Shown: positions 53,010 to 62,150, counted from the stretch's first letter. The stretch: DNA of 64,000 nucleotides from Bacteroidales bacterium (GCA_017617125.1 JAFZWY010000009.1:62001-126000); one strand, 5' to 3'. The notes: generated by a model not told the origin, from the sequence alone. Made by a program: numbers and translations.

Positions 53010-53038
53010 AATGCCGATGGAGAAATTCATCGGCATTC
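53010..53038. terminator. Bidirectional terminator between the lipoprotein gene and ileS
   Basis: AATGCCGATG and CATCGGCATT arms with a short loop, located between converging genes; flanking A/T runs are weak. Confidence 0.7.
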
Positions 53039-53061
53039 TATGAAATGTAAATACCTTATTC

Positions 53062-56000
53062 CTATTCTCTTACAACCGAAATGTTTACATTCACATCGTT
53101 GACATCAATTTCAGTTCCGTTTTCAACATTGGCAACAATCTCGATTGAGTTTGCCAAAGTCTGTCCGCAGATGTAGTCGCGGTAATGGTTGACAGCGGTG
53201 TCGAGTTCTGCTGTCGAACTGATTTTCACGCGGATGCGGTCGGTAATGTCGAAGTTGCTGTCCTTACGAATGTTCTGGATACGGTTGACGAATTCGCGGG
53301 CAATACCTTCCTCAACGAGTTCGGGCGTTACATTGATGTCGAGGGCAACAGTGTATTTGCCTTCGTTAGCAACGAGCCAGCCAGGAATGTCCTCGGAGTT
53401 GATTTCAACATCGGCAGTTGTTATTACAACTTCCTGTCCTTCAACATTCAAAGTAAAGGTATCGTTGCGCTCGAGCGAAGTAATGTCCTTCTGCGACATC
53501 TCTGCAATAGCATTTGCAACTTGCTTCATGATCTTGCCGTAACGCGGACCAAGAACCTTGAAGTTTGCTTTAATCTTCTTTACCAGGAAGTCTGATGAAT
53601 CGTCGAGAATCTGGATTTCCTTGATGTTGGTTTCGGTCTTGATAATCTGCTCAACCTTAGCCATTTGCTCAGCAAAGTCGTCAGAAACCGACGGAACCAT
53701 AATCTTCTGCAACGGCTGGCGAACCTTGATGCTGACCTTGCGGCGCAAACCGAGAATCATAGATGAAATTGTCTGTGCCATTTCCATCCTTTCCTCAAGG
53801 CTCTTGTCGATGATCTGCTCGTTAACCTTCGGGAAATAAGCAAGATGAACCGATTCATAGTTTTCCTTGCCAGTAACGGCATTGAGGTCGCGATACATCT
53901 TGTCCATATAGAATGGTGCAATCGGCGAAGCAATTTTTGCAATGGTTATCAAGCAGGTATAAAGTGTCTGGTAAGCCGAAATCTTGTCTTCGTCGTACTC
54001 GCCGCCCCAGTAACGCTTTCTGCCGAGACGAACATACCAGTTGCTCAGGTGGTCCATCACGAAAGTCTGAATCAGACGGCCTGCCTTTGTATTTTCGTAT
54101 GTCTCGTAAGCCTCGCCGACTTCCTTTACCAAGGTGTTCAACAAACTGAGAATCCAGCGGTCGAGTTCGGGACGCTTCTCGAACGGAACATCTGGCTCTG
54201 CGTATGTGAAATTGTCGGTGTTGGCGTACATTGCAAAGAAATTGTAGGTATTGTACAAAGTTCCGAAGAATTTGCGCTTAACCTCGTCAACTCCAGCAAT
54301 GTCGAACTTAAGGTTGTCCCAAGCCTGTGCGTTGGTAATCATATACCAGCGAACCGGGTCGGCACCATATTTGTCGATAGTTTCGAACGGATTTACAGCA
54401 TTGCCAAGTCGCTTCGACATCTTATTGCCGTTCTTGTCGAGTACCAAACCGTTGGAAATGATGTTCTTGTATGCTACGCTGTCGAAAATCATTGTTGCAA
54501 TTGCGTGCAAGGTAAAGAACCAACCACGAGTCTGGTCAACGCCTTCTGCAATGAAATCAGCTGGGAACAACTTGTCGAACCTATCCTTGTTCTCGAACGG
54601 ATAGTGCCACTGTGCGTAAGGCATTGCACCCGAGTCGAACCAAACATCAATAAGGTCGGGTTCGCGGAACATCTTGCGGCCATCCGATGCAACAAGCACA
54701 ATCTCATCAACATACGGACGATGCAAGTCGAGTTTTTCGTAGTTTTCCTTGGTGTATTTTCCAACCTCGAAGTTCTTCCACGGATATTCCTTCATGTATC
54801 CCTTGGCGATTGACTTGTCCATTTCGGCGTAAAGTTCCTCGACAGAACCTATGCACTTGCGTTCGCTTGCGTCCTCGGTGCTCCAAATTGGCAGCGGAGT
54901 TCCCCAGTAGCGCGAACGGCTGAGGTTCCAGTCAACAAGGTTTTCGAGCCATTTTCCGAAACGGCCTTCGCCAGTGCTCTGCGGCTTCCAGTTAATGGTC
55001 TTGTTGAGTTCAATCATGCGGTCGCGCATTGCGGTTGACTTAATAAACCATGAATCAAGTGGATAATACAAAACGGGCTTGTCGGTACGCCAGCAGTGCG
55101 GATAGTTGTGCAAGTGCTTTTCAATCTTGAAAGCCTTGCCGTCCTGCTTCATCTCGATGCAAAGGCGAATGTTCAAATCCTCGTCCTTGGCTGCAGCTTC
55201 GGCATCGTACTTTCCATCGACATTGTACTTCGGGTCGTAGGCGTTCTTTACGAAACAGCCTTCGTACTTCGAATACAAGTCAAAATTTATGTTGTTCTTT
55301 ACAAATTCTGGGTCGAGGTCGCTCATGAGGAAGAACTTTCCTGTACGGTCAACCATCGGACGGAAATCGCCCTTGCTGTTGATAATCATTACCAGAGGTG
55401 GAATTCCAGCAGCCTTTGCAACCTTGTTATCGTCGGCACCGAAAGTCGGGGCAATGTGAACGATACCAGTACCATCCTCGGTGGTTACATAGTCGCCAGG
55501 AATTACGCGGAAAGCACCGTCGGCGGGCTTTACCCACGGGAAAATCTGCTCGTAGTGCATATCGAGAAGGTCTTCGCCAGTGTATTCGGCAACGATTCTG
55601 TAAGGAATAACCTTGTCGCCGTGCTTGTATTCCTCGAGCGGAAGTTCTGCGCCCTGCGGATTCAGATAAGCGCCTACCCTTTCCTTTGCCATTACGACTG
55701 TAACAGGCTCGCCAGTATACATATTATAGGTGCGAACTGCAACATATTCAATCTTGCGGCCAACGCAGAGAGCGGTGTTTGAAGGCAAAGTCCACGGCGT
55801 GGTTGTCCAAGCGATGAAATAAGGTTTTCCCCAGCCTGTCATTTCGGGCTTCGGGTCAACGATTGCGAACTGAGCGGTTACGGTTGTGTCCTTCACATCG
55901 CGGTAGCAACCCGGCTGGTTAAGTTCGTGGGTGCTAAGTCCAGTACCTGCTGCCGGCGAATACGGCTGAATGGTGTAGCCCTTGTAAAGCAAGTTCTTGT

Positions 56001-56508
56001 TGTACAACTGCTTGAGCAGCCACCACAAAGTCTCGATGTAGCGGTTATCGTATGTAATGTACGGATTTTCGAGGTCAACCCAGTAGCCGACGCGCTCGGT
56101 GAGGTCGGTCCAGTGGCTTGTGTATTTCATAACTTCGCGACGGCAAGTGTCGTTGTAGTCTTTTACGGAAATCTTCTTGCCGATGTCTTCCTTTGTGATG
56201 CCTAGGGTCTTTTCTACGCCAAGTTCCACTGGCAGACCATGGGTATCCCAACCAGCCTTGCGGTCAACCTTGTGACCAGTCAAAGTCTTGTAACGGCAGA
56301 CAACGTCCTTGATTGTACGTGCCATGACGTGATGGATACCAGGCATTCCGTTTGCCGATGGCGGGCCTTCGAAGAAGATGAAAGGCTTGCAGCCTTCGCG
56401 GGTTTCTATACTTTTGTGAAAGGTATCCTCCTTTGACCAGAGGTCCTTCATTTCGTTGTTAATCTCAAACAAATCGAGTTGCTTATACTCGGAAAACTTC
56501 TTTGTCAT
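53062..56508 (-). CDS. ileS: Isoleucyl-tRNA synthetase IleS
   Basis: 1148 aa from the ATG at 56508. Class I signature as GMPGIHH (HIGH equivalent) preceded by FFEGPPSANG. The CP1 editing domain has WTTTPWTLPSNTAL and GTGIVHIAPTFGADD. DVWFDSGAMPYAQWHYPF and KMSKR (NGNKMSKRLGN) follow, then the anticodon-binding domain and a long C-terminal extension (about 960-1148). Length and domain layout match the larger IleRS type rather than the ~940-aa E. coli type; this type is often relatively mupirocin-insensitive (family knowledge, not testable here). The start is preceded by a good -7 box. Confidence 0.97.
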   Translation of the reverse strand: MTKKFSEYKQLDLFEINNEMKDLWSKEDTFHKSIETREGCKPFIFFEGPPSANGMPGIHHVMARTIKDVVCRYKTLTGHKVDRKAGWDTHGLPVELGVEKTLGITKEDIGKKISVKDYNDTCRREVMKYTSHWTDLTERVGYWVDLENPYITYDNRYIETLWWLLKQLYNKNLLYKGYTIQPYSPAAGTGLSTHELNQPGCYRDVKDTTVTAQFAIVDPKPEMTGWGKPYFIAWTTTPWTLPSNTALCVGRKIEYVAVRTYNMYTGEPVTVVMAKERVGAYLNPQGAELPLEEYKHGDKVIPYRIVAEYTGEDLLDMHYEQIFPWVKPADGAFRVIPGDYVTTEDGTGIVHIAPTFGADDNKVAKAAGIPPLVMIINSKGDFRPMVDRTGKFFLMSDLDPEFVKNNINFDLYSKYEGCFVKNAYDPKYNVDGKYDAEAAAKDEDLNIRLCIEMKQDGKAFKIEKHLHNYPHCWRTDKPVLYYPLDSWFIKSTAMRDRMIELNKTINWKPQSTGEGRFGKWLENLVDWNLSRSRYWGTPLPIWSTEDASERKCIGSVEELYAEMDKSIAKGYMKEYPWKNFEVGKYTKENYEKLDLHRPYVDEIVLVASDGRKMFREPDLIDVWFDSGAMPYAQWHYPFENKDRFDKLFPADFIAEGVDQTRGWFFTLHAIATMIFDSVAYKNIISNGLVLDKNGNKMSKRLGNAVNPFETIDKYGADPVRWYMITNAQAWDNLKFDIAGVDEVKRKFFGTLYNTYNFFAMYANTDNFTYAEPDVPFEKRPELDRWILSLLNTLVKEVGEAYETYENTKAGRLIQTFVMDHLSNWYVRLGRKRYWGGEYDEDKISAYQTLYTCLITIAKIASPIAPFYMDKMYRDLNAVTGKENYESVHLAYFPKVNEQIIDKSLEERMEMAQTISSMILGLRRKVSIKVRQPLQKIMVPSVSDDFAEQMAKVEQIIKTETNIKEIQILDDSSDFLVKKIKANFKVLGPRYGKIMKQVANAIAEMSQKDITSLERNDTFTLNVEGQEVVITTADVEINSEDIPGWLVANEGKYTVALDINVTPELVEEGIAREFVNRIQNIRKDSNFDITDRIRVKISSTAELDTAVNHYRDYICGQTLANSIEIVANVENGTEIDVNDVNVNISVVRE

Positions 56509-56529
56509 TGTACACTTTTTTAAAGTGGT

Positions 56530-56538
56530 GCAAAAATA
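56530..56538 (-). promoter_or_regulatory. -7 box of the ileS promoter
   Basis: Minus-strand TATTTTTGC, 21 bp before the ileS ATG. The region beyond (56545-56800) contains CGATTTACGA repeats and a CTGTCTGCAAGACAG hairpin but no gene. Confidence 0.55.
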
Positions 56539-56804
56539 CAATTTATTTACGATTTACGAATGACGATTTACGATTTTGCTGACAAGATGCGAAAAATAGT
56601 TTCTAAGTTTCTGGGGTTCTATGGCTTCGCCGTTTCTGGGGTTTGGGGTTTCAGATTGCGGGTTAGCAGGAGACCTGTTCAATGGAAGACCAGCCTATCT
56701 GTCTGCAAGACAGTCAGACTGCAAGCCCTCAACGAAGTTAAAGGCGCCAGCCATAAATATTCGATTGTACAGATGAAAAAAATTGCGTCTTCTAGCGTAG
56801 CCAT

Positions 56805-57977
56805 CTATTCCACCCATACAGCTCGCACAGGTTGTCCGCAGTAACGGGCACCGAAGTCCAATATGCATCTATCAGAATCGAAAAAAAGAATCCTAATAAT
56901 AGAAGGAAAATCTGGGACAATTGAACTAGTATGATAACTACTATATGATCCAGCACCTGCAAATGTGTTATCATAGCGATTGCCGGCTGTCGGCAGAAAA
57001 ATTGAGTTACCATTAGGTCCTGTAAACAAACGTCCGTTCACACCTTTTTGGGTCGTCCGCGTTACGGTGCAGTGATTTCTCAGTTCTGACATTTCATTAT
57101 AGGTCGGCGTCCTCCACCCTGCATTCCAGTTGACAGTGGCAGCATCGTCTTCGGGTAGCAATGACATAATATTGTCAGTAAAACCGTTGTTGCCAAAGTT
57201 AGGGTTATCGCAATACTTTGTCAGTACATCTTCATCGTTATTACACCATATATAATTAGCACAACTGTAGGTTTCCTTAGGAGAAGTTTCTCCCCATGCG
57301 AAGTAGTCGCCATATGCAACTGGGGAATCTGCCCCCACATTACAGGTTGCCCATTTCATGCCGCTCGGAAGACCCAGGTCGACATAGTCATGCCCGCCCG
57401 CATTTCCGGTAACACCCAAACTCCACTGCGCAAACAAAGTGACACTTTCCGTTACCGCAACTTCTGCAGAATCAGCATATGCAGTACCGCTTCCGTCTGT
57501 CGACGTATTCCATCCTGTAAACCAGTAGTTTTCCTTTGAGAATGCATTTGCCGTAAGATGATGTGTTTCGCCAGACGCAAAAGACATCGGCGCCATTTCG
57601 CCGGTTCCACCGTTAGCGTCGAAAGTTATTGTTACCGAATCGACTGGCTCTGGACCAGACGTCGGATTTGTACATTTCCACTGCGCGTACAAGGTCATAT
57701 TGAAGGTAACAGTTATGGTTTCTCCGTCACGGTAACTTGTTCCGTTGCCATCCTTCATAACGCTCCAGTTTATAAAAGCGTAATCTTCTCGTGTGAATGT
57801 ATTCAGTGTCAGAGCTTGTGATTCGCCTTCAGTGAAGATCTGCTCGACCATAACACCTGTTCCGCCATTGGGATCAAAAGTCACTGTGTAGGTTGTCTTA
57901 TCCTTGCAACCACTTATTGCCAACATTCCAATCATAATTATGGCAATAATCATTAATGTGCGCTTCGGTGTTCTCAT
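56805..57977 (-). CDS. Lipoprotein with two InlB-type repeats and FISUMP-like C-terminal domain (copy A)
   Basis: 390 aa. Lipobox ISGC (Cys24); first Listeria-Bacteroides repeat about 30-100 (TVTFDPNGGTG...WSVMKDG...YAQW); second about 115-186 (ITFDANGGTGEM...LFAQW). The C-terminal domain (about 196-390) has GHDYVDLGLPSGMKWATCNVG and GWRTPTYNEMSELRNHC, and ends RAVWVE. It resembles the Fibrobacter succinogenes major paralogous (FISUMP) domain with a C-type-lectin/FGE-like fold. Nearly identical to copy B over the first 234 residues but very different at the variable positions of the last 156. It lies 45 bp downstream of copy B without its own clear promoter. Confidence 0.85.
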   Translation of the reverse strand: MRTPKRTLMIIAIIMIGMLAISGCKDKTTYTVTFDPNGGTGVMVEQIFTEGESQALTLNTFTREDYAFINWSVMKDGNGTSYRDGETITVTFNMTLYAQWKCTNPTSGPEPVDSVTITFDANGGTGEMAPMSFASGETHHLTANAFSKENYWFTGWNTSTDGSGTAYADSAEVAVTESVTLFAQWSLGVTGNAGGHDYVDLGLPSGMKWATCNVGADSPVAYGDYFAWGETSPKETYSCANYIWCNNDEDVLTKYCDNPNFGNNGFTDNIMSLLPEDDAATVNWNAGWRTPTYNEMSELRNHCTVTRTTQKGVNGRLFTGPNGNSIFLPTAGNRYDNTFAGAGSYSSYHTSSIVPDFPSIIRILFFDSDRCILDFGARYCGQPVRAVWVE

Positions 57978-58022
57978 ATTATTAAACTATCAGGACAACA
58001 ATCATTTAATTATTATCACAAA

Positions 58023-59195
58023 TTATTCGTCATAAACTGCACGCACCTGCTGTCCGACAAAACGATAACCATTTTCCAACACGCAATTATCCGAATCTAA
58101 AAACAACATCCTTGCACCAGTCGGAAAACCAGTAGTGAAATTACTGCTCCAATAACTACCATAAGTCCCGGCACCACCGCATGTGTTATCATAGCGATTG
58201 CCAGTTGCTGGCAGGAAAATCGAATTACCGTTTGGCCCTGTAAGCAAGCGTCCGTTCACACCATTCTGGGTTGTCCACGTTACGGTGCAATGATTTCTCA
58301 GTTCTGACATTTCATTATAGGTCGGCGTCCTCCACCCAGCATTCCAATTGACAGTGGCAGCATCGTCTTCGGGCAGCAAAGTCCTAAGATTGTCAGTAAA
58401 ACCGTTGTAACCTTCGTTTGGATTATCTGAATACTTTGTTATAGTCGATTCTTCTCCGTTGCACCAAATATAAGACACCCAGTCGTAGACATCCTTAGGA
58501 GAAGTCTCGCCCCAGGCAAAGTAGTCGCCATATGCAACTGGGGAATCTGCTCCCACATTGCAGGTCGCCCATTTCATGCCGCTCGGAAGACCCAGGTCGA
58601 CATAATTATGCCCATTTGCATTTCCTGTCACGCCCAAACTCCACTGCGCAAACAAAGTGATACTTTCCGTTACCGCAACTTCTGCAGAATCAGCATATGC
58701 AGTACCGCTTCCGTCTGTCGACGTATTCCATCCTGTAAACCAGTAGTTTTCCTTTGAGAATGCATTTGCTGTAAGATGATGTGTTTCGCCAGACACAAAA
58801 GACATCGGCGCCATTTCGCCGGTTCCACCGTTAGCGTCGAAAGTTATTGTTACCGAATCGACTGGCTCTGGACCTGGCGTCGGATTTGTACATTTCCACT
58901 GCGCGTACAAGGTCATATTGAAGGTAACAGTTATGGTTTCGCCGTCACGGTAGCTTGTTCCGATGCCATCCTTCATAACGCTCCAGTTTATAAAAGCGTA
59001 ATCTTCTCGTGTGAATGTATTCAGTGTCAGAGCTTGCGATTCGCCTTCAGTGAAGATCTGCTCGCTCATAGCACCTGTTCCGCCATTGGGATCAAAAGTC
59101 ACTGTGTAGGTTGTCTTATCCTTGCAACCGCTTATTGCCAACATTCCAATCATAATTATGGCAATAATCATTAATGTGCGCTTCGGTGTTCTCAT
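58023..59195 (-). CDS. Lipoprotein with two InlB-type repeats and FISUMP-like C-terminal domain (copy B)
   Basis: 390 aa, same length and architecture as copy A. By eye about 8 differences in residues 1-234 and about 48 in 235-390, with an identical island LLPEDDAATVNWNAGWRTPTYNEMSELRNHC between variable blocks. The C-terminal motif SYWSSNFTTG...DSDNCVLENGYRFVGQQVRAV is typical of FISUMP domains (GYYWSS...VRPV). Surface ligand binding is inferred from the fold. Read from a TATATTTGC box; copy A probably follows on the same transcript. Confidence 0.85.
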   Translation of the reverse strand: MRTPKRTLMIIAIIMIGMLAISGCKDKTTYTVTFDPNGGTGAMSEQIFTEGESQALTLNTFTREDYAFINWSVMKDGIGTSYRDGETITVTFNMTLYAQWKCTNPTPGPEPVDSVTITFDANGGTGEMAPMSFVSGETHHLTANAFSKENYWFTGWNTSTDGSGTAYADSAEVAVTESITLFAQWSLGVTGNANGHNYVDLGLPSGMKWATCNVGADSPVAYGDYFAWGETSPKDVYDWVSYIWCNGEESTITKYSDNPNEGYNGFTDNLRTLLPEDDAATVNWNAGWRTPTYNEMSELRNHCTVTWTTQNGVNGRLLTGPNGNSIFLPATGNRYDNTCGGAGTYGSYWSSNFTTGFPTGARMLFLDSDNCVLENGYRFVGQQVRAVYDE

Positions 59196-59217
59196 ATTAT
59201 TAAACTATTAAATTTCT

Positions 59218-59226
59218 GCAAATATA
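59218..59226 (-). promoter_or_regulatory. -7 box of the tandem InlB-repeat lipoprotein operon
   Basis: Minus-strand TATATTTGC, 22 bp before the copy B ATG. Confidence 0.6.
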
Positions 59227-59282
59227 ATGATTATTTGGAACTAACCAAATATTTTTTTCATAACGGCACAACGCATGGTACC

Positions 59283-59372
59283 GCTACAAATCTTTGAATA
59301 ATTAAATTTTTAAATCAGCATAGCTAACCTTCAGCTCGACGCAGTCAACCTTTAGCTCAGCGAAGCTATATC
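59283..59372. repeat. AT-rich array with two CTTTAGCTCRRCGNAG elements
   Basis: Two tandem imperfect palindromes (CTTCAGCTCGACGCAGTCAA and CTTTAGCTCAGCGAAGCTA) of the family also seen at 34245 and 38040, overlapping the 3' end of the cupin gene. Confidence 0.55.
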
Positions 59373-59734
59373 TTCAAACAACTCAAATCCACCCCCACAA
59401 CACCGGCATAAAACATATATAATATAGTATCTTCATCTGTCAGATTCTCGCCATAGTGCAATTTGTCGACACACTCAAGCACTGGATCTCCTTCTTGTAA
59501 AGTTATTTCGTTGCCATCGCAATCGACCACATGCAGCTCGCCCTTCACTATGACACCTGCATTCATCATAGGATGAGTATGCTCGGGTAATCGTGTATGC
59601 GGCGGTACTATTATTTTCAAGATTGTACACTGCGGGATGCCTTTCAGATATGATGGCATGGGCTGGTTGTTCCAACTTTTAGAACTCTGAAGCAAAACCT
59701 CGCTCATAACTTTTCTCGACAATTCTTTTTGCAT
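59366..59734 (-). CDS. Cupin-domain protein
   Basis: 122 aa from the ATG at 59734. One cupin barrel: ILKIIVPPHTRLPEHTHPMMNAGVIVKGEL (motif 1 with two of the usual His ligands, EHTH) and VLECVDKLHYGEN (motif 2 with one His). Metal binding is probable; substrate unknown. A Met at residue 10 is an alternative start and would remove only a few charged residues. Monocistronic, with no helpful neighbours. Confidence 0.82.
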   Translation of the reverse strand: MQKELSRKVMSEVLLQSSKSWNNQPMPSYLKGIPQCTILKIIVPPHTRLPEHTHPMMNAGVIVKGELHVVDCDGNEITLQEGDPVLECVDKLHYGENLTDEDTILYMFYAGVVGVDLSCLKI

Positions 59735-60011
59735 AAACACTAAACAATATAATGACCGAGTAAAAATAATAAAATTTATTGTTGGTTGACTAATCTGCGA
59801 TGTTTTTTGACTTTTGACAATCGTGGATTTCGTTAATAATAGTGGTACATTTTTCCCTCAAACAAACCAGACCGCGCAATAGGCAGCATAATATACTAAA
59901 TATCAACACTTTATCAAAAATGCATTTTTTTTCATTTTTTTTATCGTAGTAAAAAAATTTTTTTCACTTTTACCACCGAAAACAAATGCTCAAAAACTTA
60001 ACAAAAAAACA

Positions 60012-60737
60012 ATGGCAACAACAAACAAACCAAGGGTAATCAAGGACTACGACAAGTTAGACAAGGAAGTCAAGGACCTTATTAAAGCGACTTATCCACA
60101 AGGCTTTGCTGAAAAGTTGATTCAATATCCAAACAAGGATGGAATGCTCGTCAGCGCACTACCATTCGAAACCGAAGACAAGATGTATCTCGTACGAATC
60201 AACAACGACGAGGTTAAGATTGTTTATTCGGATGTCGAAGATTATGATGAAGACGAAGAAGACATCAAGGAAAACGAACTGAATGCTGAAAAAATTGAAG
60301 GTCTTGAAGAAGAGACCTCCGATGATGACGACTTCGATGAAAAATACGGAGAAGAAAGGACATTTGGTCCCGGCATAGAAGACGACGGAGAAGACGATGA
60401 CGACGATGAAGACGAAGAAGAAAACGATGACTTCGACGACGATGATTTTGATGATGATGATTTTGATGATGACGATGACTTCGAAGAAGATGTAAAAGAA
60501 ACCAAAAGCAAAAAAAAGGAATCAGCCCCTGCAAAGGCAAAAACAAAAACACCAGCAGCAAAAAAGTCAAAAGCATCGGATAGCAAGAAAAAAGAAACTG
60601 CTGTCAAGGAAAAGAAGACAACAAAAGAAACTCCTGCGAAAGAAAAAAAGGCAGCAAAAACAACAAAGGCTGCCGAACCAAAAGCTAAGACAGCGACAAA
60701 AACGACAACTAAAAAGACCACAAAGAAAGACAAATAA
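60012..60737 (+). CDS. Protein with conserved N-terminal domain, acidic middle and lysine-rich histone-like tail
   Basis: 241 aa in three parts. Residues 1-75 form a conserved Bacteroidota domain (PRVIKDYDKLDKEVKDLIKATYPQGF...FETEDKMYLVRI), in some genomes mislabelled as DNA primase. Residues about 76-160 are almost all Asp/Glu (runs such as DDDDFDDDDF). Residues about 161-241 are Lys/Ala/Thr-rich with KKxxA repeats, like the basic tails of histone-H1-like proteins. The tail suggests nucleic-acid binding and the acidic segment charge balance or partner binding (inference). The 270-bp gap upstream is very AT-rich and shows no gene. Confidence 0.82.
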   Translation: MATTNKPRVIKDYDKLDKEVKDLIKATYPQGFAEKLIQYPNKDGMLVSALPFETEDKMYLVRINNDEVKIVYSDVEDYDEDEEDIKENELNAEKIEGLEEETSDDDDFDEKYGEERTFGPGIEDDGEDDDDDEDEEENDDFDDDDFDDDDFDDDDDFEEDVKETKSKKKESAPAKAKTKTPAAKKSKASDSKKKETAVKEKKTTKETPAKEKKAAKTTKAAEPKAKTATKTTTKKTTKKDK

Positions 60738-60820
60738 CACTTAGTACCAACAAGTTACTAAATAGAGAAATATTTTTTCATAAAAAATTTGAAAAAGGAA
60801 TTTCCAATTAAAAAAAAGTG

Positions 60821-60829
60821 TATCTTTGC
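60821..60829 (+). promoter_or_regulatory. -7 box of tRNA-His
   Basis: TATCTTTGC, 11 bp before the tRNA. Confidence 0.65.
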
Positions 60830-60840
60830 GGTCACAAAAT

Positions 60841-60915
60841 GGTGGATGTAGCTCAGCTGGTTAGAGTACCGGATTGTGGTTCCGAGGGTCGAGGGTTCGA
60901 ATCCCTTCTTCCACC
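60841..60915 (+). tRNA. tRNA-His (GTG)
   Basis: Includes encoded G-1 (60841) opposite C73, the tRNA-His identity pair. Anticodon loop TTGTGGT gives GTG. D arm GCTC/GAGT and T arm GAGGG-TTCGAAT-CCCTT are good. Two stem mismatches are visible: T6-T67 in the acceptor and C27-A43 in the anticodon stem. CCA not encoded. Confidence 0.93.
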
Positions 60916-60918
60916 CAC

Positions 60919-60950
60919 AAAAAAAGCGAACTTCTGTTCGCTTTTTTTAT
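60919..60950 (+). terminator. Terminator of tRNA-His
   Basis: AAAAGCGAA and TTCGCTTTTTT arms, usable in both directions with the converging 60957 gene. Confidence 0.85.
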
Positions 60951-60956
60951 TTTACC

Positions 60957-61850
60957 TTATCTCGAAAATCTTACAAATGTCCCCAATGGCAACCTCCGTC
61001 CTGCCCTGTCGGTAAAGAACATCTCGCCACATTTGGTATCGGCATCCTTGAAATGCGTCCTTACTACATTATCGGACACCAATGCCGACAAGCCCATCGA
61101 ATACATATTAAGTATGAAAAATGCATTTTTCTCCTTGAGCAACTGCGATGCCAAGTCGACAATCTCGTCTATCGAATCCTCGAGAATCCATTTTTCGCCT
61201 GCCGGACCACGGCCAAAGGCTGGCGGATCCATTATTATTCCGCTGTACTTGTTACCACGACGGATTTCTCGCTTAACAAACTTCATGGCGTCTTCCACAA
61301 CCCAATGAATGTCGGCAAGGCCACTGGCAGTCTGGTTTTCCGAAGCCCAATTTACAACCTGGCGTACCGAATCGACATGATAAACCTTTGCTCCTGCAGC
61401 CCTTGCCGCAAGACTTGCACCTCCAGTATAGGCAAACAGATTAAGCACATTGCAGTCGGGCGACGAAATTCGTTTCACATTGTCGTAAATGAAATTCCAG
61501 TTGTCGGCTTGCTCGGGGAATACACCTATATGCTTGAAAGTGTTGAACTTCATAACAAACGAAAGGCTCATGTCGCCATGCTTGTATCCGATAGTCCATT
61601 CGTCGGGCATGTTGCGTCGAGTCCAGCGACCTTTTTCTCCGTTCGAATTCTGCACGTCGAGCACAAAGCGGGCATCGGCCTTTTTCCATTCTTCCGCGCC
61701 AAGCGACTTTTGCCACACAGCCTGAGGTTCGGGACGACAGATTACAAACTTACCGAAACGTTCCAGCTTCTCGAAATCGCCACTGTCGATAAGTTCGTAG
61801 TCGCTCCACAATCCAGCATCAACCAGTTGATATTCCGTAGTATGTGCCAT
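60957..61850 (-). CDS. RlmI-like class I SAM-dependent methyltransferase
   Basis: 297 aa. SAM motif I reads VLNLFAYTGGASLAARAAGAKVYHVD, and the catalytic region is IIMDPPAFGRGPAGEKW. The layout matches the RlmI/RlmK-like rRNA methyltransferase group (PF10672-type), which here lacks a PUA domain at the N-terminus. The motif DPPAFGRG suggests an RNA or protein base substrate; 23S rRNA methylation is the most likely role but is inferred. The ATG at 61850 lies 13 bp after a good -7 box. Confidence 0.87.
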   Translation of the reverse strand: MAHTTEYQLVDAGLWSDYELIDSGDFEKLERFGKFVICRPEPQAVWQKSLGAEEWKKADARFVLDVQNSNGEKGRWTRRNMPDEWTIGYKHGDMSLSFVMKFNTFKHIGVFPEQADNWNFIYDNVKRISSPDCNVLNLFAYTGGASLAARAAGAKVYHVDSVRQVVNWASENQTASGLADIHWVVEDAMKFVKREIRRGNKYSGIIMDPPAFGRGPAGEKWILEDSIDEIVDLASQLLKEKNAFFILNMYSMGLSALVSDNVVRTHFKDADTKCGEMFFTDRAGRRLPLGTFVRFSR

Positions 61851-61863
61851 AAATATGTTTTTT

Positions 61864-61872
61864 GCAAAGGTA
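61864..61872 (-). promoter_or_regulatory. -7 box of the RlmI-like gene
   Basis: Minus-strand TACCTTTGC, 13 bp before the ATG. Confidence 0.55.
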
Positions 61873-61917
61873 ATTCGTTTTTGCGGGTTATAATGCAATG
61901 TTTCTAGATTTTTATAA

Positions 61918-62150
61918 TGAAACCCCTACGGGGTAATTGAAAAACAATTGTTTTTCTATTTATATGCATGCCCTAATGGGCATGATGAGATAACGTTTTA
62001 ACCATATATATTCCAACCTGTTATTATAATGAATTTTGACAACACCGAGCTTTGGTTGCAGATATGTAAAAAAATCACTAACCAACCTCGTTAGAGGTTG
62101 CATATAAATAACCTCCACAAATAAAATACACCAACCCCATAGGGGTTTCA
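61918..62150. repeat. MITE-like element with terminal inverted repeats and internal hairpins
   Basis: Left end TGAAACCCCTACGGGGT (61918-61934); the right end (62133-62150) reads TGAAACCCCTATGGGGTT on the other strand, one mismatch over 17 bp. Inside lie GCCCTAATGGGC and AACCTCGTTAGAGGTT hairpins. 233 bp, no open frame of note. It fills most of the 372-bp gap between the RlmI-like and SpoU genes. Confidence 0.6.

Noticed and set aside
60242-60733. 163-codon Ser/Phe-rich frame antisense to the acidic protein
   Set aside because: A direct reflection of GAC/GAA/AAG codon runs on the coding strand.
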